In this document: piece by piece, positions 13,310-23,522 of the stretch
How the letters are laid out: each line of letters starts with the position of its first letter
Position numbering within the stretch: the stretch's first letter is position 1
From: Anagrus nilaparvatae
Taxonomy: Eukaryota > Arthropoda > Insecta > Hymenoptera > Mymaridae
NCBI GenBank assembly: GCA_022575985.1
Contig: JAKSXM010000007.1
Coordinates: 69,470,501-69,534,500, forward strand
Reading direction: 5' to 3'
DNA: 64,000 nucleotides
Notes under the pieces: generated by a model
What the model saw: the letters and a program-made list of their open reading frames with translations, nothing else
Told to the model about the DNA's origin: nothing
The model's database searches: none
Made by a program: the position numbers and the translations under genes

Positions 13310-14280
13310 AATCTAAACTTTTCGGGGTAGATTTAGCTAATTTAAGGGTGAAGTATTAATAATTTATAAATAAAAATCAAAACTCTTGATTAGCGAACCA
13401 AAAAACCTATATGGGCATATCCTGGACGCTTAAATTGCGAAAATAACAAAAACACCCATTTTAGGGATAGTTTTAACAATTTCAAAGGTGAAATAGTAAA
13501 GATTTATAAGAAAGAAGTCGAAATTATTGATAAGCGACCCAAGAAACGTATATGAACGTACTCTGAACATTTAAAGTACAAAGTTAGCAAGAACATCCCT
13601 TTTAGGGGTAGTTTTAGCTATTTTAAGGGTGAAATAGTAACTATTTATGAAAAAGTAGTCTAAATTCATGAATTGCGACCCAAAAAACCTATATGGGCAT
13701 ACTGGACGCTAAGGTTGCGAAAATAACAAAAACACCCCTTTCAGGGCAGGGGTAGTTTTAGCTATTTTAAGGGTGAAATATTAATTATTTATGAAAAAAA
13801 TTCGAAATTCTTGATTAAATGCCCAAAAAACGTATAACGACGTACTCTGGACGTTCAAAGTGCGAAAATAGTAAAAACACCCCTTTCAGGGGTAGGTTTA
13901 GCTATTTTAAGGGTGAAATATTGATTATTTATAAAAAAGAAGTCCAAATTCTTGATCAGCGACCCAAAAAACCTATATGGGCATATCCAGGATGCTAAAA
14001 GTACGAAAATAGTAAAAACACCCCTTTTAGGGGTAGGTTTAGCTGTTTTAAGGGTGACATATTAATTATTTATAAAAAAGAAGTCCAAATTCTTGATTAG
14101 CGACCCAAAAGACCTATTTAGGCATACCCTGGATGCTAAAAGTACGAAAATAGATAAAACACCCCATTTTCGGGGGTAGTTTTAGCTATTTTAAGGGTGA
14201 AATATTAATTATTTATGAAAAAGAAGTCCAAATTCTTGATCAGTGACCCAAAAAACCTATATAGGCATACCCTGGATGCT
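13310..14280 (-). repeat. Tandem array, about 140-bp unit, about 6 copies (right arm)
   Basis: Units begin near 13437, 13577, 13717, 13858, 13998 and 14140, plus a partial unit before them. They are the inverse of the array at 10790-11215. Neighbouring units are very alike, which suggests recent expansion by unequal exchange. Confidence 0.75.
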
Positions 14281-14846
14281 AAAAGTGCGAATATGTAAAA
14301 AAAATAAGATATTCGGCAAATTTTCTAGAAATTTTGCCAATTTTTAGGTCTAAAATAAGGGTGGGGATGATATTGAGGTTAAATCCGATGAAAATTTCAA
14401 TATTTGTACTCCCGCTAACCCCTAGGTACAGTTTATATGCCGAGAAATTAAATTTAAAGCAATAATTTAAAAGCGATTTAAAATATTTGGTTAATTTTCT
14501 CAAAAATTGGCCAATTTTTTGGTCATAAATATGGGCAGGGATAAACCTGGGGTTAAATCCGGTTAAAATTTCAATTTTTGTGATCCCACAAACCCCTAGA
14601 AACAGTTTTTATGCCAAAAATCTAATTTTAAAGCAATAATTTAACAGCGATTTAAAAATTTGTGAGCGATTTAAAAAGCGATTTAAATACTTTAAATACT
14701 TTAAATCGCGTCGTCAGCCCCTCGGTTTGGAATCCACCAAATCGACGCCGCCATATTGAGTTTTAAAAATTTGGTCTAGAATTTTGGTCCCATAAATTTC
14801 TGAAATAAATATTTTTAGTATACATTTTTATCGCATTTTTATAGTT

Positions 14847-14935
14847 TATAATAAAAATTTAACATTTTTTTTCTCGTAAACGAAATGCATTTCTAAAGGT
14901 ATATATACAAGTTTTTGGTCAAGATTTGTTAATTA
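14847..14935 (+). repeat. Dispersed direct repeat, copy 2
   Basis: This is the second copy of the sequence at 8028-8112, about 6.8 kb away, just outside the giant foldback element. Confidence 0.6.
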
Positions 14936-15052
14936 TATATAAAAAAAATTTCATTAAAACTATAATTATCTGTTATTGTTTTTATGTATTTCACAGATTT
15001 GAAAAATAATATAACTTACCATTTTCAAATTCAATAGAAGTTTTTTTCATAT

Positions 15053-15386
15053 TAGTCCTGTCGCCAGTAATGCTATTTAATGCCATAAAATCCTAAAATA
15101 GCATAAAAGTTCCATGGAAAAAAATGGGTGGTATTTATGTTTTTTGACCCGCTAAACACGAATCCGAGGTCTATTTTGCAAAATTCGTGGTCAATTTTTT
15201 TTTATTAACAAATTATTGGCCAATTTTGCAATAATTTCTTGATAACAAAAAATTGACCACGAAATTCGCAAAACAGACCCCGGATTCGTGTTCAGCGGGT
15301 CAAAAAACATAAATACCACCCATTTTTTTCCATGGAACTTTTATGCTATTTTATGGCATTAAATAGCATTGCTGGCGACAGGACTA
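15053..15386. mobile_element. Foldback MITE, 334 bp
   Basis: The left end TAGTCCTGTCGCCAGTAATG and the inverted right end TAGTCCTGTCGCCAGCAATG are nearly identical, and pairing continues through most of the element to a loop near 15220. The arms contain TTTTTTGACCCGCTAAACAC followed by GAATCCGAGGTC, a variant of the core motif of the giant foldback. TAT flanks both sides, so the target duplication is short and uncertain. Confidence 0.75.
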
Positions 15387-18300
15387 TATAATGATTTGAA
15401 AAAATTGTTAACTAAAATACTAGAATATTAAGAGACGACTAATTCGTACACCTATCAGTGTTGTGTTAAATAAATCATTAAAATTAATTTTCATTGTTCG
15501 TTTAATTCTCGATAAAAGTCTTAAAATTAATTAATTTTCATCAATTTGAACGATAAATTCACAAATACATAAAAATAAATATAACTTGCCATTTTCAAAT
15601 TCTAGTATATTTTTTTAACGCTCAAGCAATAATGATATAGCTTTTTATCATTAGATGATATTTATTTTCGCTTTCGATAAAAACCAGTATAAAAACCAAA
15701 TTTTAACCCATAGAACAAAATATAAAATTCTGCTTTTGGATGTAATATCAAAACCTAAATTTTATTCCTTAGTTAACTAATAGCTATTATAATACACATC
15801 TAAAGCTATAATATAAATCTCTGAAGGCCGAAGGCGCCCATAGAATTTTTAAAGTTATAACTCGGCCTTACAAATTTTTTGAATGACAAAGTAAACTATT
15901 CAACAACTCCATAAAAAATAACTATTTTTTTTTCAATGGCAAGGAAAAACGTGAATATATTTTTATAGCAAATTTCACATTGTAACTAAAATTTACCTAG
16001 ATTCACAAAATATTGGTATCGATAAAAAATTATATTTTACCTAAATAAATATTAAAAACAAATTTAAATAACTTTCATGTTTACTAAAAATATAAAATTG
16101 ATATAAAATTTGCGATACCATTCCAATTAAAGCATTTAATTTATAGAAAATTCATAAATATTAACAGTTATTTTCAATACATAAAACTTATTTAAAATAT
16201 CTATCACGATAACGATACAGACATTATATTTATTAACACATTTTACATTAAATATCATTTTTTATCAAAGTCATGATTTTATATTTGCTTACTCTTTACA
16301 AAAAAATTTTTTCTCTTTATCTCGAATATTTACCCACATTCACATATATTTACAAAACTTTTTTCTATTGAATAAATACAACCTTTTTTATGAATAAAAT
16401 TGTACAATAGTAAGCACATAATATTAAATATGTGTTCATTTTTTACGCTCAAAAAAGTATTATAACCGCAAGCACCAAAAAAAAGCTCCGATTATATATA
16501 AAAAAATTTTTTTATAAAAATCTAAATGTACAAACCGTATTTGTATAATACTTAAAAAAAAAAAGCTCTTATATGACGTAATAAATAAAATTTTTAGAAA
16601 TTTATTTGATTTAAAAAACATTTCATTATAATATTTTTTATTGTTGTTAATAAATAAAAAAAAAAAAATATTTAACTTTAATGCACATAAATTTAAAAAA
16701 GTGCACTTTTTATTATTATATATAATTTATAATACAAATATATTATACACGTTAATATAATTTACAAGTGTTATATGCATGTATTTTATAAGAACGGTAA
16801 CCAACAAACCGTCGAGAAGTTAATTTTCTCGCATGGTGTAATATCTAGCACCTTTTTTTCTGCCTTTTTTTGTTGTATGCATTTATTATTATTATTTTTT
16901 ATTTTACTGCATGTACATAGTTAAATCATATCAAGTTTGTTTAATTTTTTTTTCAAAATATTTACTTTTATGTTTGGTGGGTATGTATGCATTGGGTTTT
17001 TTTAATTTTTTGGGGTGTTTTGGAAAAATTGAAAATTAAAAATTGAGGAAGCTTATTTTTTTTATATTGCATTTTAAAGGTGTTTGAATGTATTAAATGT
17101 TGAACAACTATTAAAAAATTACTATCAAATTATCCAAATTGTATTTCTAAACTATAAGAGAAACTGCATACTTCATGAGTCTGAAAAATGGCAGACTATG
17201 GTAGGTTCGAAATGAGACTATTTATGTATAAAAATTTTTTCAATCACTGAGTACAAATTCACTAAAATTTTTAGCAAAATTTCTTTTTCAATTGATTAAT
17301 AACGTATTATAATTATAATAATTATACAAACACGTCAGCTTTAAATTGCGAATTTCTAATTAGAATTTTCACAAAAAAAACAAAAAATTTACCCATATAT
17401 GTAAACAATTCTATTCAAAACGTAAATAAAAAATTCTATTGTTATCACATAAAAAAATAATTAATGCATAGTTGCTTATATAAAAAAATTAATTAAAAAA
17501 TGCATGTAAATATTTTGTTTAAATTTGTAACACTCAATTTTCTTTATATAAATTTCTTACATTTTTTAATTTAATATTTAAATATAAAAGCTTAGCCTTT
17601 TTTTTCAGCTTTTGTTTGAGTTTTCTTGTAAAAATTAATTACAATATTTTTTTTATTAAATCTATGAAAACATGAGTTTCTGTTTACAAGATTTTTTCTA
17701 TCTAATAATCGTAAATCTGAAAATTATGGACGTTAATCCTTTAAGATATCACGATGTAAAGTCTCTGGCTTAAAACATTAATTTTTAAATTCTGAAAATT
17801 TATTTTTCAATTTTACTCGATAAATTTTTACTGGAATCATTAAAAAAATATTCTGTTAATAAATCATTAATTTTTTGAAAAATGTCAATTTTCCACAGTG
17901 AGAAGTAAATAAAATGATGACTACATTGAAAATTTTTTCCCTTAAATATAAAAAACACCAAAAGGAAAAATAAAAAAAAAATTATGTCAGACAGTGAAAC
18001 GTGGTTAATGTCAGCAGAATTTTAAGAATTTTTTCGCTAGAGATAAAATATTTAACAATAGTTCACGCATTCCTAAAAAAAAAATTCAGTATCGATATCA
18101 TAAAAAAAAAACTAAAATCAATCGATACAGAAAAGACAATTTCTAAAAGAAAAAATATTTAAAAAAATTCTAAAAACAATTAATAAAGCTAAATAACACG
18201 ATGCGTAATAAACGAGGAAAAGAAAAGGAGTGCAAAAATACTGATAAGAAATAATTCATGCAAAAGAAACATAACTTACTCATTAGCAAACATGGTAATA

Positions 18301-20210
18301 TTTTAAAAGAGAAACTGCTGCTACAGTACACTGCCTACAAACAGAAAACCCTTTTTGGTATTAAGTTAAGTTTACAGAGTTCAAAGCCCGCAAAATGTAT
18401 TTAAAATGCAAGTATAAGAGTATTGTTCCAAAAAGATAAAGAGAAATATATATATAATTTAATATGTAAACAATTAAAATGCCAAAATTTTAAGAGAGAG
18501 ATGGAATATATTCGAAATAGAAATTGGATTCGTAAAGTAAAAAAGATGAAAAATTAGCCAGAAATGTACTTAAAATTTCTAATAGATGAGTAATTTACTT
18601 GTAAGGTAATACTAATGTTAATCAAAAGCCCCAAGTAATATCTAAGGATTAATTTCAAGCATAGGTACTTTATTAAACGTATTATAACAATAAAGGTGTA
18701 ATAGGATTAAGATTAATATACTAAAACCATAAATTGTTAGTACCTACTAAATTTTATCGATTAAAATTAGAAACATAAATAACAGAATAATGAGATTTTA
18801 TTGTTTTATACTTTTTTTTTGGACATGATTGTGTAGGTTTTGATTTGTGTAGGTAGAATTTAAAGAAGATTCAGTCAGTCATAAAAGAAAAATATTTTTT
18901 TATGAATTAATTACCAGAGTATCATTGAAACCGCCTTTTTGCATTTTAACTGTCATGGTTTAATATTTATTCAATTGAATTTTAATTAGAATAAAAAAGA
19001 AATTTGTTGGTATAATAAGAGAGTATTAGTCAGTTATTTGGACAAACCCCTTTTAAAAGTATAATAAAAAATAAAAATCTTGGCTACGTGCCCTGATATT
19101 ACATAAAGTAAAGCTCACGTAAAATGCTCAATTTTCTAAAAAATACCGCAATCACTTTCCCCACATACTTATACGCAAATATAAATCTAAACTCATTCGT
19201 GCGTATTTTCTTTTTCGCAATTCATTTTCTGCCACTTTCTTTTTGTTTTTTTCATATTTATTTCCTATTCTTTTTCTCTACTTTTAAAACTCACAGATAA
19301 AAAAAAAAAAAGAAACGTTTATCTATAAAGCGCGAATAGGTAAAATTCGTTGCTATATTTCTTTAGTTAAAAAAAACCGACGTACCAAGAGAAAATCCTC
19401 TCTTGTATATGCTACGCATGCAAAATCGAGATTCAATGCTAGTTTTTATACTTTATATATCTATAATACACACTTATACTCAAATAAATAAAATGCTATA
19501 AGAATAATTTTTTTTTTTTTAGCTTTAAAATGCACGTATTCAACATATACAAATTGCCGACACGCTTTTGACTTTTCTATTCGATATGTATATTATATAT
19601 TACTTCGATTTATTTTAAAATTGTACCCTTTTTTATATATAATAAAACACTTTTTTTAACAGATATAATAAATTAAAATGATTATTCCCTATAAAATTTA
19701 TGTTAAGACGTATCAAGTCTAGAAATTATTGATTTTTGTTATGGGGGAAATTGGAAACTTTGTGATTGATTTATATTTAATTTTTAAGTTAAGAGTATAA
19801 AAATTTATTTAGTCCATGTTTCGGTCTCTAACACGCATAGCCGCTTCAGAGTATTGAGAATTAGTACTTTATTTTGACATACACTATTAAAAAGAAATGG
19901 ATTATTCTCAAAAAATGAGGAAATTATTTACAACTTTTATCTAAAATTCGATTTTTTAGGAATAAAAATCCTAAAAATTTATTTGAAAAATTTGGTTCTA
20001 ACAATGTTAAAAGTGATATTAACAAAGTGTTAAGTACAGAAGGTGAATGAATTGCGTTTATTTCAGGAATTGAATGGGAATTAAAAATAACTAAAAATGA
20101 TAACAATAATATTTGTTTTAATAAAAGTTTTATTTTTAATTTATATAATTTATAATACTAGTTAAAATTTAGAAATGTGAAAAGAAATGAGAATATAAAA
20201 ATTTTTTATA
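15387..20210. other. AT-rich DNA without a recognisable gene
   Basis: No open frame longer than 60 codons reads like a protein, and no RNA gene or long repeat was noticed. It may be intergenic sequence bordering the receptor array. Confidence 0.5.
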
Positions 20211-20349
20211 CATGTTACTAGCTCATAGCACAACAAAGTATAACTTAAATTTCAGTAAAGCAAAAACTTTTTTCAACTTTTAAAATTTAAACATTTACAA
20301 TTAATATTTTACAATTCAATTACACGATTGTCACCTGTGATTCTTTTAA
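20211..20349 (-). pseudogene. 3'-end relic of a sixth ionotropic receptor gene
   Basis: This stretch aligns with the end of IR1: the last eight codons (KESQVTIV, stop at 20320-20322) and about 110 bases of following sequence match the end and downstream flank of IR1 at 21500-21640. The rest of the gene is missing. The similarity stops near 20350 and a TTAA-flanked foldback element starts 36 bases further on. It marks the left limit of the array and shows that the array once had one more copy, or that a crossover ended here. Confidence 0.75.
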
Positions 20350-20388
20350 AGAAAAAATTTTATTTATTTATCTAAATTTATGATTTAA

Positions 20389-21100
20389 GGACGCTCTGTC
20401 CACCACTGGGTGTTTTTTGCGCAGTATATTTGTAACTAAAATATTTGAACCATATATTTATTTATAATAATTTTTTAATGAAAGAATCAATGTATTTCAG
20501 TATTTAGTACAAGAATATAAAAAAAAATTCGATAATGTCTATTTGTTTAAACAAATACGACCTGTTAAATTTTTGAAATTTTTGGGTCATAAAAGCCTGA
20601 GTTCCCAGATCTGGGCTACTTGGATCAAAATTCTGCTTGGCTCATATTGAAGATCATTCGATTCTAGGTGGAGATATCGTGGGAAATTTTTCGCTAAACC
20701 TCTTGAGTTACAGCTAATTGTTTATAAAAAAAAAGTTAAAAATGCTTTACAATTTATAAACAAATAGGTATAACTCATTACTGAAAAGATTTAGCGAAAA
20801 ATTTCCCACGATACCCCCACCTAGAATTGAATGATCTTCAATATGAGCCAAGCAGAATTTTGATCCAAGTAGCCCAAATCTGGAAACTCAGGCTTTTATG
20901 ACTCAAAAATTTCAAAAATTTAACAGGTCGTATTTGTTTAAACAAATAAACATTTTTAACTTTTTTTTTTATATTCTTGTACTAAATACTGAAATACATT
21001 GATTCTTTCATTAAAAAATTATTATAAATAAATATATGGTTAAAATATTTTAGTTACAAATATGCTGCGCAAAAAACACCCAGTGGTGGACAGAGCGCCC
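20389..21100. mobile_element. TTAA-flanked foldback MITE, 712 bp
   Basis: The terminal inverted repeats read GGACGCTCTGTCCACCACTG and GGGCGCTCTGTCCACCACTG, each bordered by TTAA (20385-20388 and 21101-21104). TTAA duplication is the hallmark of piggyBac-type insertion. The arms are over 300 bases long, pair almost perfectly and meet at a loop near 20745. No transposase is present. It separates the receptor relic from IR1. Confidence 0.8.
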
Positions 21101-21104
21101 TTAA

Positions 21105-21610
21105 AACAATATAATATAAAAGTACACAAAAAATTGTTTTTGTAATTTTTTTAAAATAAAATTTGTGTGGAGCATTAGGATTGAAATTTATAGCGTGCAT
21201 AGATTTACACGATTAAACACATAAGATAGTTAGATAATTTTTAGACAGATAATCTTTAAACTTACCCGCTTGCCTATTACTTCCATTAAATATGATAAAT
21301 ATATCCTCTAAAAATCTTCTATAAAAGATTATTCGTTTGTAAAATAGAATTTTTTTGTTCATTAAAAAGATTATCAGTGTTATATTTATAAAAATAAAAT
21401 GAGTAAAATAGAAATTCAACATCAAAGATGTTAAAAACAATATCACAGCAAAATTACTTTACATTTAATAATAAATATTACAGGCAAATTGGTTCAATAT
21501 ATTTTATACACATAACATAATTACAGCACAAAAAAGTAAAACTTAAGGTTCAGTAAAGCAAAAAGATTTTTCAACTTTTAAACATTTATAATTAATTTTT
21601 TATAATTCAA
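21105..21610. other. Downstream flank of IR1
   Basis: The last 150 bases before the IR1 stop are shared with the flank of IR5 and with the relic at 20211-20349. No clear polyadenylation signal was identified. The 77-codon minus-strand frame at 21213-21446 matches nothing known and is not called. Confidence 0.4.
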
Positions 21611-23494
21611 TTAAACAGGCGTCACCTGCGATTCTTTTGGTTTGACATGTATTCTTCGAATTTTCATTTTTCTAGTACTTTCTTTTTTAAACAAAGATTT
21701 TAAAAGATTACAAATGTTCGTACCATATAATTTTTCTCTTAAGTAATAGAACCAAACATATTCAAGAATCAGAACTAACAAAGATAGAATTGTTCCAAAT
21801 ATCATTATTGATAAAAGTACAAACGGTAGCGTATCATCTTCGTTTTCAAAATCATTAATCATTAATCTGTTATCAATTCTATTAGCCCTATCATAATCAG
21901 ATCGCCATTTCACATCCAAACCTGCTTCCAATATTTTCAAATGTAGATCAGCAAATTTGATTCTTAATGGAGAATTGTCAGGAAACGCAACAAAATTGAA
22001 ACTCATTTTTATAATCAAATTGCTGATTTCAAACTTAATTCCTTGAATTACGTATTTATGATAGCGCAAGAATTTTTCAGCGTCATAATCCATCATAATT
22101 AACGTAGAAGAACTGAGATCTACCCCGCTTTGACTAGCATCATTTATCTTAGCCATTTCAGTAATATTCTTTACAATACCTGATGAAGTATTTTGTAACA
22201 ACTCTAAAATAACAATATTGTAATTGAAATAAACGGTTATATTTTTTTGAAAAATATCTTCAAAGGATTCAAAAATTGGTCTTTTTCTGTACTCGTATTT
22301 TAAACCGATCATGTCTGAAACTATGTCTGAAATAAAGAAATATGAGACGGCAAGCATGGTGAAAAATATTATTTTTGACCTTAAAGAACGACGAAAATCA
22401 ATATTAACACCAAATCCCAAAATAAAATTATAAATATTAAAGACTGACCATTCATCCCGTCGAAATTTAAAAATATGAGCAGTAAATAAAAATATTATTA
22501 TTATTCCACAGAAAGTCAAAAAGGAATAAATAATTTCTTTAGGAATTTGAATTTCTTTTTCTTCTATAACCGGAACAATGAAAATATATTTGAACGTTTT
22601 GATTAAGTATAAATTGTGAAAAGATGTGCAAAACGAATGAATTACAGACAAAAAACAATCTAACTGATTTCTATACATATATGTGTCTACTGAATCTTGA
22701 ATTGAAGTAGTTATAAATTTAGATGTAATGTTAAGTGAACTTTCAATACATTCGTAATACTTGTATAAGAATATTAGTATATAAATGTCTTCAATAATAT
22801 TCTCCTTATAATTAATAGTATAATTTGTATAAGAATTCGGCCATAGAAAACCATTTACACCTACTCTCATTTCATAACCACTCATTCCATCAAGTATGTC
22901 AGGGAAAAAATTTTCAAGTTTGTCATTGGTAACATCTTTTTTTGAAACGGCTTTGAAAAAAAAATTTTCGTCAGTAAAAAATAAATTTTCAAAATAACAT
23001 TCCAAGATCTTGAAATCATAAAAATTATAAAACAGTGCTGTATTAAGTAATGAATTAATTATATTTTCTAGTTTACTGATTCTATTAAGTACAAGCAGTA
23101 TTTTAGTCGTTGACAAATAAAATACAGATTGCTGTATTAAATACAAAGCAGTGTCCAATTTTTGTAAAATTTTGCTAGGTCTGTCTTCACTGAGAACAAT
23201 AAAATGAAGAGGTGCTGTAATGTTTCGGTGATACTCGATATCGAAATCATTAAATTCTATTTCTTTCGGTGGATTATTTAGGTCAACTAATGTTGTAGGA
23301 ACTACCCCCAAAAGATGTTGAAGTATAAATTGGTAGCTGCATTGATTGGTAAAATTCCCGACTTTGAAGTCAGAATATAAGGTCACTCGTGAAGGCTGAA
23401 TTTCTTTTAAGACTTGAGTGATTAAACTTTCCTTATTGTTTGATTTCATTAAATCCAAAAGTGCCAAAAAATAAGTCAACCACACAAGCTTCAT
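21611..23494 (-). CDS. Divergent ionotropic receptor IR1 (type A), 627 aa
   Basis: This is a predicted ligand-gated cation channel of the insect IR family, expected in the dendritic membrane of chemosensory neurons. The first in-frame ATG (23494) opens a signal peptide of about 18 residues (MKLVWLTYFLALLDLMKS). A poorly conserved extracellular region follows to about residue 318. M1 is at about 320-344 (rich in I/F: FCGIIIIFLFTAH), the pore loop at about 346-372 (DEWSVFNIYN...LRSK) and M2 at about 374-398 (AVSYFFISDIVSDMIGLKY). The second ligand-lobe half runs from 405 to 550 and contains the IR-like stretch SPLRIKFADLH...AGLDVKW. M3 is at about 557-582, followed by a basic tail. The canonical SYTANLAAF motif of glutamate receptors is replaced, as in divergent IRs. 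A splice-acceptor-like TCTTTTAG lies at 23521-23522, 27 bases before the ATG. The frame is open from start to stop. The specific ligand cannot be inferred. Confidence 0.9.
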   Translation of the reverse strand: MKLVWLTYFLALLDLMKSNNKESLITQVLKEIQPSRVTLYSDFKVGNFTNQCSYQFILQHLLGVVPTTLVDLNNPPKEIEFNDFDIEYHRNITAPLHFIVLSEDRPSKILQKLDTALYLIQQSVFYLSTTKILLVLNRISKLENIINSLLNTALFYNFYDFKILECYFENLFFTDENFFFKAVSKKDVTNDKLENFFPDILDGMSGYEMRVGVNGFLWPNSYTNYTINYKENIIEDIYILIFLYKYYECIESSLNITSKFITTSIQDSVDTYMYRNQLDCFLSVIHSFCTSFHNLYLIKTFKYIFIVPVIEEKEIQIPKEIIYSFLTFCGIIIIFLFTAHIFKFRRDEWSVFNIYNFILGFGVNIDFRRSLRSKIIFFTMLAVSYFFISDIVSDMIGLKYEYRKRPIFESFEDIFQKNITVYFNYNIVILELLQNTSSGIVKNITEMAKINDASQSGVDLSSSTLIMMDYDAEKFLRYHKYVIQGIKFEISNLIIKMSFNFVAFPDNSPLRIKFADLHLKILEAGLDVKWRSDYDRANRIDNRLMINDFENEDDTLPFVLLSIMIFGTILSLLVLILEYVWFYYLREKLYGTNICNLLKSLFKKESTRKMKIRRIHVKPKESQVTPV

Positions 23495-23522
23495 TTCCAA
23501 GTTTTCAATTAGAAAAATACCT

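Larger units (their letters stand above)
10363..14724. mobile_element. Giant foldback DNA element, 4.36 kb, 8-bp target duplication
   Basis: The terminal inverted repeats read CGAGGGGCTGACAACGCG on the left and CGAGGGGCTGACGACGCG on the right (inverted). They are flanked by a perfect 8-bp direct repeat GTTTGGAA at 10355-10362 and 14725-14732. An 8-bp duplication is typical of hAT and P-type transposition. The arms run about 2 kb each and contain two kinds of tandem repeat; a smaller TA-flanked element sits near the centre. No transposase is visible, so it must have been mobilised in trans. Two mirror-image 74-codon open frames (10581-10805 plus, 14279-14503 minus) lie in the matching arms and are probably chance frames kept by arm identity. 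Confidence 0.85.

Noticed and set aside
13310..14280. Regular direct repeats that might suggest a CRISPR array
   Set aside because: Units of about 140 bp repeat over their whole length without unique spacers, and the context is eukaryotic.
10581..14503. Mirror-image 74-codon open frames (10581-10805 plus, 14279-14503 minus) that are nearly identical
   Set aside because: They lie in the paired arms of the foldback element, so their similarity follows from DNA arm identity. The product resembles no known family and has no sign of a start context.
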